A stretch of DNA of 64,000 nt, taken from positions 965,586 through 1,029,585 of the forward strand of contig CAADRB010000013.1 in NCBI GenBank assembly GCA_900708905.1. Direction: 5' to 3'. Positions within the stretch are counted from its first letter, which is position 1. Each line of letters opens with the position of its first letter. The translations under genes and the position numbers were made by a program. The notes beneath the pieces are model-generated. The model ran no database searches, had not been told where the DNA came from, and worked only from the letters and a program-made list of their open reading frames with translations. Of this stretch, positions 25,501 to 37,800 are shown in pieces. The stretch comes from Hymenolepis diminuta. Lineage: Eukaryota > Platyhelminthes > Cestoda > Cyclophyllidea > Hymenolepididae.

Positions 25501-27779
25501 TTGAAAGAAGATTCAACCAGCGTCCGGAGATCTACGGATGCTATCGAGAAGTTCAAACGGGAACCCAACGACACGCGCTGTTTGGGACTTCTTGTATACT
25601 CGTACTCTACTCTCTTTCCCACTATTTGCGTCCAGATACTTGTATCACATTACTTGTGTCCTATTTGCTCTATTAAACTCACATTCTATTCGGGCCACTC
25701 ACACTATCTTACTTCGACTGTCTTTCACAATCTGAATTGTCATAGATTAACATGACACTTCTCTCTTTCCTCCTAATTCCTCTTCCAACATCCTCCCCTT
25801 TTCTCTTCTCATTCATTACCAACTGTCCAATAAACCGGTTATCTTAATTAACTCTTGGTCCCCTCGCTCTGGGAAGGCTTTTGTATCCTTATAGCCTTAG
25901 GAAGATCGTTACTTTTAAGAAGGGATAACTGGTCTGATCTGGTCGTTCTCCTACAGTAGCTTCGCAATGGAATTACAGCTACTTCTACTTTTGAATAAAA
26001 ATGTTGCGTCGACAAACTGTATTTAAATCAAATAAGGGAAAATACAATATGTTTTAACCATAATGATACAATGTAATTTATCAGAAGTTCTCCGACATGG
26101 TTAATAAGCATGATTTTCGTGTTTTTCAGCCAAAACTTTACCGATTTCAATCTATTTACCTAGTAAAGTTAACCGGAATAGCATATACTGATTGAGTCAG
26201 ATTCACGAAAATCCTCTATTTAAAGACAGTAGAGATAAACACGAATAGATAAACTGCAATGATAAATTTTAAAAGCCCGCAAGTATCGCAGATCTAATCG
26301 AAATACCGTCAACATCGCTAAATTTGCTTAATGTCAATATTTGTAACTTCTAAAAGATTGATGAAACAGGCAGATAAGCCCTTTTATGTCAACCGAACCT
26401 ATTCAGTTTCTCGATCATATAATGCACAGGGTTGACTACTGTCAAGTGCGGTTTTAAAATAACTTTTGTAAATGAAACTGCAAATAGTTCTTATTGAGAA
26501 TATTAAACTGATCAAGTGAAATACCGAAAAACACTCAAAATAATCTAAAAACTGGGAATATGGTCCTTTCATTAACTTTGAGAAGCTTGCTTACTCAAAT
26601 CAAACTTACCTGATTCTGTGTAGATGGCTTAAAATGAAAGAAGCTAGTGAATAATTACAAACTTTTTGAGGAAGAAAATCTCTCTCATTCACTTTATGCC
26701 AAAGGCATACTTTTAAAACTACTCTTTTGACTCTTAAGTAATATTAACTACTTCATCCCAATTTCTCCATATTTGTCCGCCTTTCAGAGTAAAAATCATG
26801 AGAAGAAGGCAATGTTAAGGTCCTACATATTGGTATACTATCATCAGTTAAGTAAAATATGAAGTCCAATATTAAAAATGACCAGGTAAAGGTGGGCAGA
26901 TAAATCAATAATTCAAAACCTTAAATCGATTTATAAGATGTTGGTGCTAAAAATTATGAAGTGAGTATTTGAGGTAGTGATTTTGGGCGATGAGTTCGTA
27001 ATGCTAATAAATGTAGCGTTAGTATTAATGAAAGTTTTTTCTACTTCAATTATATTTAAAATTGATCAAAGCATAACTGTAAAATTACACAAACTTTAAA
27101 TACTTAGCGTTTACGTTCGTCCTTTCTCCGTAGCTACAGGGCAATTATTTAGAAAGGTTGGAAAATATGCTAATCCGACTATTTTGAAATCCTGCAAGTT
27201 TAAATTTGTGCTCATTCTGTTAATCAAAATAATAAATTCTTCATAATTCTAGAAGGTTTAAATTATTCAAGTACTTACACCTTTTTTATGAATTTTACTG
27301 TACAGGATGAGGAGAAAATTTCCAATAGGGATTATTTCGAACGAGTATATTCATGTACTCCCCGAAAGCTAATTAATTAAAATTATTTAAAGGAGTTTTG
27401 CGGCTAGACAGAAAACTAAATACCAATGACTGAACAAGTCACTCAACTGAAGTTGGTTAGGCCTTCTCTGAGAAATGTTCAAGATACAACCAGTATAAAA
27501 TCCGGCTTCATATGTTCAAAGGATAACGCAAGTGAAACTCTTCCCGTCCTGAAATGCGTTTTTTGGATCATTTCACCAAATTCCGCATTGAATTGATGTG
27601 TTTGTCATGTGCTTCCAATTATGAGAATTCACAGGTCGAAATAGGCCCCAGTTGATCACACCTTGTTTTTCGTTCAGAATTTAATCAAACCTGAGTCAAG
27701 ATTTTTGTCACTGCTTTTCAACTTACATTTTACAATAAAAGTAGAAAAATTTTTCCTTCCCTGTGGTTGTTATCAACAA

Positions 27780-28125
27780 TAATACAAAAAAATTTACAAT
27801 TTTTAATAGTGGGAAGCAATTGACATCGATTAGCAAAAAGCTCAACAAATGATAAAAGGTTACAGAGATCAATGCCAGGTTATGAAAGAGTTTTTCTGCA
27901 ATTGATATTTGGATGGTTACTAAGTGGGTAGTTCACGTTCCAAATGTCAAATCTCACGATTCGTCCCCCGAATTACAACAGGTGCTTGCAAACGACGTTG
28001 AGTACCTATGGAGAGGATTTTTCTATTCAAGAAGGGTTGATCTGGTCACCTTAATTCATCTTTTCCTACAATGGTTGAGGTGCAAATTATCTCAAGTGGT
28101 ATTCCGAAATTTGACATTCTAATAT
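27780..28125 (+). repeat. Dispersed repeat family A, copy 4
   Basis: Begins TACAAAAAAATTTACAATTT and GTGGGAAGCAATTGACATCG, matching the start of copy 1, and continues through TTCTATTCAAGAAGGGTTGA. It is more diverged than copies 1 and 3 in the middle. Confidence 0.7.
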
Positions 28126-29379
28126 AAAAGAGATGAGGTAGCCGAAAAATTTCAGGTTAGCAAAGTTCCGCAAGCGGTGTTCGCTCAATTTTCGGATTAT
28201 ATTAAATTGAATGCCTTAAATTATTACATCCTCCGATATTATTTTTAGGCCGAAGATTTTATCAAAAGTGCATAAGAAATTTTTGGTCTCAATAGTGCTT
28301 TATTTGATCTTTGATGAAGTTCGACTTGCCCACTTTAGGAAATTTTAAATTTAATTAATTGGTTTAAAAAGTGCCATTGAATCTCCCGATTTCCGACCAA
28401 CCTTGAGAAACAGGCGTTTCGTAAAGAAAAGAATCCATCGATATTTTTTCCACCTCATTTTAAATTTAACTCAATATAGATTGAAATTACGGTCATTTAC
28501 AAGAATCGAATGGCTCCAACGAAATTTGATAGGCTTAACCGAAACTACCTCGTAAGCAAACATTCAGTTGAAATAATACCTTCATTTAGCCATAATTAAT
28601 TGATCCATAAGAAAGAAACAAGTCTAAATCTAATCACGGAAAAGTTTAACACCAGTTTCTACTAATTCTTTTAGATGCTGTATATGAAATGTACATGATT
28701 AGAACATTGAAATAGGTGGAATAAAAAGTAATCATAGACCCTCCACGTAGACGTTTAAAATGTATACGTGCCTCACCGGCGAAGTAAGAAATATTAATTA
28801 CTGGCATTTTTCTGCTCTTAGCCACTTTACTCTCTTTCCCTGTTTCTCTACATACAAATATACCCGCTACTTAATTTAACTTAGTGACATGGGGATTACT
28901 CTTACAATTTTATGGAAGATAGATCTATAACTCACTTATTACCCTTGGCAGAAGAAAAATTTGAACGCAGACAGAGTTGGAGTAAAAATAGACGTCAGAG
29001 CATTAACGGAGTTCCACAAAAATTCTGCCACTAGAATTTCGGCAGTACTCTTTTTTTATGTCTTAGATATAACCAATTGATTCATGTTCTTACCCTCAAA
29101 CGTTCTTGTTTCTTGAGTGAATTTTAGTTTTCAGAGTCCAAAACCCAAAGGATGGCTTTCTATAAGTTTCCAAAATTACCCTTTAGTCCCATTCTTCATG
29201 ACAATACGTTGGTTTTTCGTCCACGAAGCCGCGGTGATTTTTCTATGTGTCTATGACTTAAAGCTCTATTTGTCATGCCTAAACGGGTTTATCAATTTTC
29301 CTTTTTTCCATAAATGCCCCATTTCACTTAAAAGTACACCTGCGATCACATGCTCACGTCTGTCCTTGCCTGAGTGACT

Positions 29380-29560
29380 CGAGTAAACTGTTTCCTCATT
29401 TCCACTTACATAAACACTCAGACGCACGCTTGTCATTGATCTGATCGCTCTCTTCCCTCTCATTTCCTCTCTCCTTCATCTCTCCATTACTTTCTCAAGT
29501 CCTCAGTGTACTTTATTTAATACACTTTGACATTCAGTGCCTTGTTTTCTACTTTTCGAC
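29380..29560 (-). repeat. Dispersed GA-rich repeat family B, copy 4 (inverted)
   Basis: On the minus strand this reads a purine-rich tract followed by AATGACAAGCGTGCGTCTG and GTAAGTGGAAATGAGG, closely matching the 20.48-20.53 kb segment of copy 2. This long match outside the microsatellite is what supports a real family. Confidence 0.55.
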
Positions 29561-30054
29561 AACTGCCGTATGTCAACTTCCACATTTTGTTGCCCAGCAA
29601 ACTGATGACCCTGTGAGCACTCACCCTTCTGCTCAACAATATCTCCAACACGCCTATTGGCCATTCTATTAATTCTAAATGGCTGATCAACCACTTCAGA
29701 TATATTTTTTTCTTCTAATAAACATGCTAATAGCCGAATGATAAAATTTAACAAGATTTACACATGATAGGGCTCACTAGCATTCACTCAATTATCATTC
29801 TAATTACAGTGAAAAGGAGTGGAGAGAGGGAGAAAAATTTGTTCCTGTTAGTGGTATCATTCGAATATCACCAATTATATGCCAAGAAATGCATAGTTAA
29901 TTTGAAACATTAGCGAAATCTCTATCTTCTACAACATTTTGGATAAACAAATGGGACATGCCGGCTAACAAGTCAAAAAGATCTGGAAAATTAGGTTCAC
30001 TCTGAGTTAGTGCAACTTTCAAAGCCATGCTGATTTAAATTCTTTTACTCTCAT

Positions 30055-30400
30055 TTCAAATGTCAAAACTGTAAAATACGGAATATCATGTAGGGACATG
30101 TACCTTCTCAATCACTGGAAGAAAAGAATGAATTGAAGCCACGAGACCGACCCTTCTTGATTAAAACAATCTGGTCAATAAGCGCTGAACATCGTAGACA
30201 AGCATTTGGTGTGATCCAAAGGACAAATTGTGAAACATGAATTCCAGAAAGTGAACTTCCCTCTTAGTAAATATTGTACAACCTGAATTCAAAAATTAAA
30301 TTATATAAGACTCTTTGCTCTCTGTATCTTTTTGATCCCTTCCTCTTTATCATTTGTAGGACTTCCTGCTACTTGACGTCAGTTGCTTCCCACGATTATA
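30055..30400 (-). repeat. Dispersed repeat family A, copy 5 (inverted)
   Basis: Inverted copy lying about 800 bp upstream of the neuropeptide F gene. Matching blocks with copy 2 are CCCTTCTTGATTAAAACAAT, GCTGAACATCGTAGACAAGC and CTTAGTAAATATTGTACAAC; the end reads GACGTCAGTTGCTTCCCAC. Insertion so close to NPF may affect its upstream region. Confidence 0.75.
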
Positions 30401-30974
30401 AAGGATCTGGTATTGATTTTATGTAAAACTGATTAGTGTGACATTCAAATTTAAACATTATTCTAAAACACAAATTGAATATTCAGGAATAATTTTATAC
30501 ATTCTAAGCTAATAAAGGATAAAGAGCTTTAAAAAATCTAAATTAACTTCATGAGGGCGAGTTCTGTGTCACGATAAGGGCTGCCGCACGAGGTGTGGGG
30601 GGCAGTTATGAATAAATTATCGGCCTTAAAAATGGCTTCTAAACTTAAATATTTATAATGCTATATATTTGAAAAGATTTCTGCAAAATTAAAAACAAAG
30701 GAGAGAGCAGAATATCCAGAGTTCACATTTGCTCTTTCATACAACTCTGAAATATGAAAAATTAATTGATCCATCAAGTGATGTTATTTCCCTTTAAGAT
30801 TATTTTGATGGCGATAGATCAACATTAAATTTTAATTTATATATATTAATTTACTTCTAAAAAACCATATTTGTATAAAGTGCACTAAAATCTACATTCA
30901 AAGAATGCGCCAATAATAATGCAAGATTATAAGACCAACCTAACTCAATGGTCACGTTTGATTGGTTCTCCTCT

Positions 30975-31189
30975 TTCGCCTCCGATATATATTTCAAGGG
31001 TTCGTGATGTTGTCCACCGGTTTTGCAAGATCATATCAAAAGAGTAAGTCAAAATTAGTTTCTTGAAAGGTTGTAAGATAGGGATTCAGCATTTCAGGAA
31101 CTATTTAATGAAATAAGAGCTTTTGGGATTTACATATTTCTTTTTTGCCTCTAATTTGCATTGATTCGATCTTCGTATTGTAGAAAAAA
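30975..31189 (+). promoter_or_regulatory. Probable NPF promoter and 5' UTR intron
   Basis: A TATA-like GATATATATTTC sits at about 30984. A good donor, AAAAGA|GTAAGT, follows at 31043/31044. A good acceptor, TTCGTATTGTAG, ends at 31183, six bases before the start codon. The simplest reading is a short non-coding first exon (about 31010-31043) spliced to the coding exon. The acceptor could instead serve spliced-leader trans-splicing, which is known in flatworms. No transcript evidence is available. Confidence 0.5.
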
Positions 31190-31549
31190 ATGTTTCTCCT
31201 GTCTACACCATCTTCAATCAGTTTGATGATTATTTTGGCTATTCTGCTTCCTCTGAGCAGAGCCAGTATCAACTTTGACGAGCGCCGACTGGCTAGAGCT
31301 CTTCGACAAAGACTGTTGGAGTCTAACTCAGACCTTTTAAGTGGCGAATTTAATTATGTAAAACGATCCGAAAGTGATATTAGTGATCGCATACTTAATG
31401 ATCCCGCGGCTCTGAGGGACTATCTTCGACAGATTAACGAATATTTTGCAATCATTGGACGACCAAGGTTGGTTTATCGGTTAACTAAGCATTTTAATAT
31501 TTTTGAACACTTTAAAATAAATATTTTTTGCATTTTTAGATTTGGTTAG
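31190..31549 (+). CDS. npf: Neuropeptide F precursor, two coding exons, 95 aa
   Basis: Exons 31190-31467 and 31540-31549; the 72-nt intron (GTTGGT...TTTTAG) splits an Arg codon (AG|A). The precursor has a hydrophobic signal peptide (residues 1 to about 25, ending LSRA), a short propeptide, a Lys-Arg cleavage site at 58-59 (NYVKR), and then a 35-residue peptide starting SESDISD. That peptide carries the helix block [20 protein letters not shown] and ends RPRF, with Gly95 as amide donor immediately before the stop. Position and sequence fit flatworm NPF, the invertebrate member of the NPY family, secreted from neurons to act on G-protein-coupled receptors. An intron in the penultimate Arg codon is the known hallmark of NPY/NPF genes. 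The alanine-rich block is nearly identical to that reported for tapeworm NPF, which also points to a cestode source. Confidence 0.96.
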   Translation: MFLLSTPSSISLMIILAILLPLSRASINFDERRLARALRQRLLESNSDLLSGEFNYVKRSESDISDRILNDPAALRDYLRQINEYFAIIGRPRLVYRLTKHFNIFEHFKINIFCIFRFG

Positions 31550-33880
31550 TTAAAACAATGCAAAAGTCTCTAAAATACCATACTTTGTGTTGTTTTGTTA
31601 TACGGTGAATGTAAATCTTCCATCGAGAATTGGTGAATTTGGAACAAAATGCACATTTTCTACATAAATTTACCTTTTCACTTGCATGATATTTACAATT
31701 TTATTCATGAGAAACTTATTATTGGTCTGAGGAGGAATAGCAGTAACTGTAGTGGTGCCAGGTATCAAAACCTGTTATTAAAGTCAATAGTTATCAAAAT
31801 TTTCTTCCTTTAAACTAGTATCAGATCTACCAAAAGGTCACACGTTTGGGCGGGAAAAATGAAGAAACATTAAACTGAGCGAATATGATCAGGTTCTAAA
31901 ATCTCATGCACATGGGCTCCCAATAGACACCGATAAGTAAGCTTTAAATGCATCAGGGTGTGTATCTGAATAGTTTATGACGCTAATGAGGCTACTAATA
32001 TTCATTTGGAATTAAAAAAGCCAGTTAAGATAGATTTTTGAGTAATGTATTAAAGGTTCTCTATTAATGTAAACTCTGTAATCGGAAAATTTATCCCAGA
32101 ACCAAGTCATTAAGTGAGTAGCTAAAGATTGAAACAAGAAGCTCTTTGCAGAAATTTAATGACAAATTACGAAAAATATCATCCATTGACTTTAAACTAT
32201 TCATAAATGATATTTGATTTAAGCCTACTATTAAATCTTTCCTAAATTTGAAATCGATTTTTCCGGGTGTTGGAAATCACTCCTTTCCTGGAATCATATG
32301 CCTTCCCGTCTTTTCTAATTTGACCTTCATATCGTTCATCATTAAATTATTGTAGTTTGAAAAATAGACTATTTCGTAGTGTGAGCTAAGCAAGACTTTT
32401 GGCTCTTCTCGAGTAGTTATGGTTTGCCTATAACTCGACTTCTCCATTATGTAAGATTTCATCTTCTACAAATTGTGGTAGCGTCACTGGTTATAATCAC
32501 GAATATTCTTCATATTATAAGTGGTAGAGAATTTCTCGACAGTGAGGCCTGTTCCACTGTAATGTAAGTAACTGATCTTTAGCCTAACTCCCCACATCGA
32601 GCTTTTTCCATATTTTCGTTGTTCTCTTCTGAAAATGAGCAATTCCTTATCTATCATTGCTAGTGTTGCAGTACGTCGAAACACAAAGTTTGATCACTGA
32701 AAGATTCTATAACGTTAGTAACTTCTGGAGTATAGCTACTTCCATTAAGTTTTTGACTTCTTAAATTCTCATTATGACATTGGAAAATGCTAATTTTTTT
32801 CATTTTTTCGTTAATCGAAAACAAAAATTATCAGTACTCACGATAAAGCAAAAAAATTGTGATTTTTTGTTGCTGAAATCTCTTGAACACTGCGACCAAA
32901 ATAGCGGTCGGATAGGTGTTAATGAAAGGGGATGGAGTAGAATTATAAGTTGAAATCAAGAGACTAGTAGAATCTTAAGATATATAATTTTTAGATTCAG
33001 GAAAAACTCTTTTCACCCTTCAGGTAGTCCACAGCCCTATTGTCCAATGCTTCAGAGACCGCATTTGGAGATTTGTTTCCCCTCCCCCCCCCCGCGCCTC
33101 AGTTTTTGATGCGAATTCATATTCGAAGCGTCCATTGTTTATTTGGCGATATTTTTTATTCGGATCGTTGATCGACCACTGGAGGTAGACCATTTTAACA
33201 AAACGACATCGTAGTATGCCAATGCCAACTATTCTCCAAAGTTGGCAATTTTTGTTCCCATTATTCCATTTCTGCTGCTAAATTTTTCTCCCTGTCTTCA
33301 TACGAGGCAGAATCTTCTCTTTTCACTCCAACTATAAATAATCACGCCACAATCTAAGTCGTTTTACTACTTTTATTAGTATCAACTTGGATGATCGACG
33401 GCAAAGTAAAAATTCTCTACCCACTTTTAATGCTGTCTTAACTATATACGCGTTTCAAATGTGACTTATTTGCCAAACACTAAATCATTCATCTTGATTT
33501 ATTTTTTCAAAATGTCATTTTTTTGATATTTCCTTCAATTACGAGTTGAAGTTTGGGTAGGGGCATCACAACCTTTTCAACATTGTTTTAAATTGGGCTA
33601 TTTTTCTATTTTCACACAGATCTCAGACGTCCTTATTATAACGAATGTTGAAATTTACCTGAAAAATTAAGTCTTATAAAAAAGGATTTAATCTTTTCCT
33701 CAGTCATTATTTTATTTCAAAATAAAATGCGTTTTCTTTTACTATCTACGAGCTGATATCCCAGTCAGGACGGAGGAAAAATACAAGTTCTCGCTGTTAT
33801 AGCAGTTTGACTTGATCTATGTCACAGCAATAATTCGAGGATTAAGCATTATTTTCAGTAATAATGGAAAGGGTGAAATA
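31550..33880. other. Non-coding region downstream of NPF
   Basis: AT-rich DNA with no supported gene. It contains a C10 homopolymer run at 33084-33093 and short ORFs (up to 66 codons) without recognisable motifs. It presumably includes the NPF 3' UTR, but no canonical AATAAA was found close to the stop. Confidence 0.5.
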
Positions 33881-33884
33881 ACTA

Positions 33885-34865
33885 ACTTTGAATGGTTATA
33901 AAACATCGTTAAATATTGATGGACTTGAAGTTATCTTGAAGAAGAGTACTTGCTTAATAAAGAAACAGTGGAGAAATCTTATGGCGCTGCAAGAATGGTT
34001 TTCAAAATGTATGAAAATGAAGACTCCAAGATTTGATTGTTGCTTAATCAAACCATCTTTAGATTCTCCGATTCTACAAGTTAATAAATTTCACTATGAC
34101 CTAGAATCAGATTAAATTTTAGCTGATTCGTTTGAAAAATGTGAGGATGTTCTCCGAAATGATCTTGCCAATATTCCAGATGATGTAAAAGTCAGACTTT
34201 TGTTGCAGACGATAGGACTTGCAAAAAATGAAAGGTTCAATTGTTTCATCCATCAAGAACTACTTTAGATCTAAAATTTGATGAAGCAGTCTCAATTCTC
34301 TCTAATTTGTTTGGCGGATAGTCAGCCGAACCTCAAAAATGTTTTAACTGTCTTTCTCTTCCTAAAGAGTATGATGAAGACTCGATGACCTATGCTTGCC
34401 GTCTAGATATTGTTTTTGAACTTTGCGATTTTTCTGCCATTTGGTGGATCATTTCAAATATCTACCGCTTAAAGAACTTTGTCAAACTGATTTCTGCTGT
34501 CAACTCCTCAGAATGCTCAAAGCAGATGACAAAATCAAGTTAGAGAATATTGCTAATGAATGCTTAAATTTGGATATCAAGTGTCACAGTGACATGAATC
34601 AGCAGAATTCTGGTGAAAACAAATGGATCTAAAGATCTAGTAAAACTGTGCTCCAGAATGTTTCCTCCCTCCGTAAAACTATAACTGAATGTTGGCTTTG
34701 TACTGATATGCACCTTACTGATTTTGTACGTATGTATCTCATAGTTGCAACTTGTGTGACGAATGAAAATATAAGGAAACAATGTTCCGAAGTAAACGGA
34801 AATTCTGAGAGAACAGCGTCACTCAGAAAATTAAACCAATGCTTAGTCAGAGAAAAGAATAAATA
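33885..34865 (+). pseudogene. Degenerate Gypsy-type retrotransposon gag relic
   Basis: Read on the plus strand, fragments in shifting frames keep the order of a Gypsy/Ty3-type Gag: DDVKVRLLLQTIGLAKNERF at about 34180, LDLKFDEA with LSNLFGG at about 34270-34320, DEDSMTYACRL at about 34375, and KLENIANECLNL at about 34540. At 34690 there is CWLCTDMH, resembling the start of a CCHC zinc knuckle. Several in-frame stops (for example after residue 75 of the first fragment, near 34113) and frameshifts make it non-functional. No protease, reverse transcriptase, integrase or LTR was recognised downstream, so only the gag end survives. The family is assigned from motif order, not by search. Confidence 0.65.
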
Positions 34866-37800
34866 GCCAACTCGAAGAAGGATATGAAGCGGAATGAAAA
34901 TCAGCAGAAGAATCCCTACGAACATGTTACAACTCGAGCAGAATGAAGGGACAGAAAAGAAAGCAGCATTCTGAACTAGTTTCTGTGATGTCCATTGAAT
35001 CGAAACCAAATATCAAAAGTGAATGCTGTCGGGAAGATAGAGAATGAAGATTATGCTTAGAAACCAAAGACGAATACAGTGTTCCGTTCCGAGAACCTGA
35101 AGCGAACCAAGAGAAAGGAAATAAACAGGTCCTACAAAAAAAGAGGAATGAGCCATGCCAAGAAAGCTGTACTCGATAACTTTTGGATGGCTACTTATCC
35201 GAGATTTGATGAAAAATCTCCAATGGAAATACTAATAGAAGACTGAAGCTACATCAGTCACCCGAAAATGCATCTGAAAAAGGAATAAGTCATTAAGAAA
35301 GAATACGAAACATGCATAAGGACTTCAAGCGAACCCGAAGAAGTTCACAAGGAAGGCGTGATTTTTAAAAAGGGATATGTCAAGGGGAAATGAATAGTCA
35401 TTAAAAATTTTTCCTTGACGAAATTAATACTTCACCACGTATTTTCTTCCCATTATTATTGAAAACAGTGGTTGTTCTTTAAAGTATTTGTGTAAATTAA
35501 TATGAATCACTCTATACCGCACATAGTTCGAGTTGAAATGTAATAATTTTTGCAATACCAACGAGAACTTGTGTTTTTTCCTTTTCTGATTGGGATATCG
35601 GTTCGTAGATTGTAAATCTTACCTTTGTTCAATCAATTCAAAAAGTATATCAAGGCTAAATTTTCTACGAATGCAAAATAATTTTCTATGTTTGGTAAAT
35701 TAGATAATCTGCTCGTGGTAAACTGTTTATTAATTTTCGTTTTATTTAAAAAATAAATAAATAAACATAACAACGAAGCAAGTCGATGGGAGATCCGGAT
35801 AATTGAACACAATCAAGCGGGAACAATGCGGAATAAGGAAACTTTCAATGGCATTATGAAACATTGTTGTGAGGAGGATGTAAAACGAGTGTGAAATCTT
35901 AACGAACGATTTCAAGACGACGGTAACTGCAAATTAGTAATTTTCGGAGTTACATCTTAATGGGCATTTAAATGAGGCAAATTGGCGCAGCTAATTGTGA
36001 AAAAATTTGGCTAAATTAACTCTAATAAACTGCCTTTTGTCAAAAAATTCATTTCTTTCTGGCAACAATATATTTTTTTACTCCTAACTCAGTTGTCACT
36101 TCGAAGTAGGTTTTGCAAAGTTTCGAATAGAGTAAAAAGTTTCAGCTTCGTCTCTAAATTTAGTTTCTTTGACGTGACAGGACATCAGAGTTGTTATTTA
36201 TTAAATCAAAGTAATTTTAAGGTAATTTAAATTAAGAAGTGCGTTTAATAATTCCAAATTTGGAATATATCTCGATGAAGTGGCTTGCTTTATCACTTTC
36301 CCTCTCGGTTTTATCTTGTGGATGTGGCACTGATTATCAGCCTAGTTTTCAATGAATTAATAATATATCATTATATATGACAAAGCAAAGAAAAGCTTTA
36401 GGTTAGGTGTTATATTGAACCCTATAAATAAGGTATTACATCCTAAAAGCGCGTATTAGTAAGTTTAAAAATGAATACCGGCAAGAAGAAGCCTTCGACG
36501 CTGCAACAAACTAGCGTTAAATAAGAAATATGAAATTTTATGAAACATCTAATGATTTAGGGAAAGAGCAGCAGGAAAATCCCAAACTGGTATATTTTGT
36601 CATGAGTCCATTAAGATATAAACTATTGAAAAGGCAATTTGACAGGCTAAGTTAACTCTAAAGAGGGATGGACATACAAATGGAGGTGAGTTCACCCCAT
36701 TAAGATCCAGACATGTTAGTTTGAAAAGTCAAAATTGGAAAACAACAAAATAATCCAATCAGGTATGAACTAATGACGGAACGAGTTAAGGTAAATAGCG
36801 AGGTCAGGACAACAAAATTATTACTTTATTAGAATTCCGGACATACTTCACTGTTCAAGGGTTCATGTCTGAGTTTGCATTCGAGATATTTAGAATATAA
36901 AGATTTATTGATTTAACTGAGAGCTTGACCTCCACCTCAGTTTAATTTTCAAACATAAACTTTTCCGAACAACTTATAATAATGAATTAGTGCATATTAC
37001 TTGCTCAAAGTCGTAATTTTAAAAATACAGATCCAGACTGCGTACATATTGCATTTCCATCCATATTCTTTCCGTTTCTCAGAAAGATTTGTATTTCTGC
37101 TAATAAAACTGTAGCGCTATTAATATTTATATGCCAATCGATCGGGGATTTTGATGTTATCTTAATGTATTTATGTATTTTAGGCTAATAAACAGTTTAG
37201 TACAAACTCCGTTTCGGAGTGGACAGTATAATTCATTAAAATTCACCTCTTTTACGAATCTAGACTGTACTCCAAAAATATATTGCTACATTTACTTCCA
37301 CTTATTAACATTGGTGGGAAAATGAATTGACAATATGTTGAACTCTCTTTCAGACACTGTGAGCTGAGAACGATTGCCTTCACCTTACCGTCATGTGTCA
37401 TTCACTTGTGAACGAGACTAGGGATGCTCTTCATGAGGTCTTCTTGGGTTCTGCACGCACTTCCCAAGTAATTTATTATCCTAGTAATTCATTTTGATCA
37501 TTATGAAAACTCTCGATAGAGAACTTTTACTAAAAACTCATTTAAGCAATAAACATTTTGTTTTACTTCTAAATTATTCACAAATATTTTGGATGGAATT
37601 CAGGTCTTTATTTATGTCTAGCTGCTCAGATTGTGGCTCGCTGAATGGATTTCAATGCGCCGTAGATAAATCTTGGATAGTCAGACGGCTTATCTTAAAC
37701 TCGATTTTGTCTCTGTTTATGATAAAGCCATTGGTGGCACCACAGTAATTAAAATCTGCCAAATAATTGTTTTGAAGTTAGCTCATATCCTTTTACTTTA

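Larger units (their letters stand above)
5830..31180. other. Gene-poor region of about 25 kb
   Basis: No multi-exon gene or convincing conserved protein was found between the tetraspanin and NPF. ORFs here are short, mostly AT-biased or embedded in repeats. Contents I can support are the family A and B repeats, SINE-like copies, small simple-sequence tracts (for example the TTGCTGCAAAT-type tract at about 13030-13090 and a pyrimidine-rich tract at 14245-14280), and a few weak exon-like ORFs listed among the findings. Undetected short exons, non-coding RNAs or NPF enhancers cannot be excluded. Confidence 0.6.

Noticed and set aside
25482..25755. Three overlapping plus-strand ORFs (64-84 codons)
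   Set aside because: Three frames open at once indicates composition rather than coding; no motif found.
26965..26990. TGAGGTAGTG resembling a let-7 seed
   Set aside because: Only the first nine bases match and there is no complementary arm to form a precursor hairpin.
37494..37748. 84-codon ORF with Cys pairs
   Set aside because: No domain, no splice support, AT-biased context; treated as chance.
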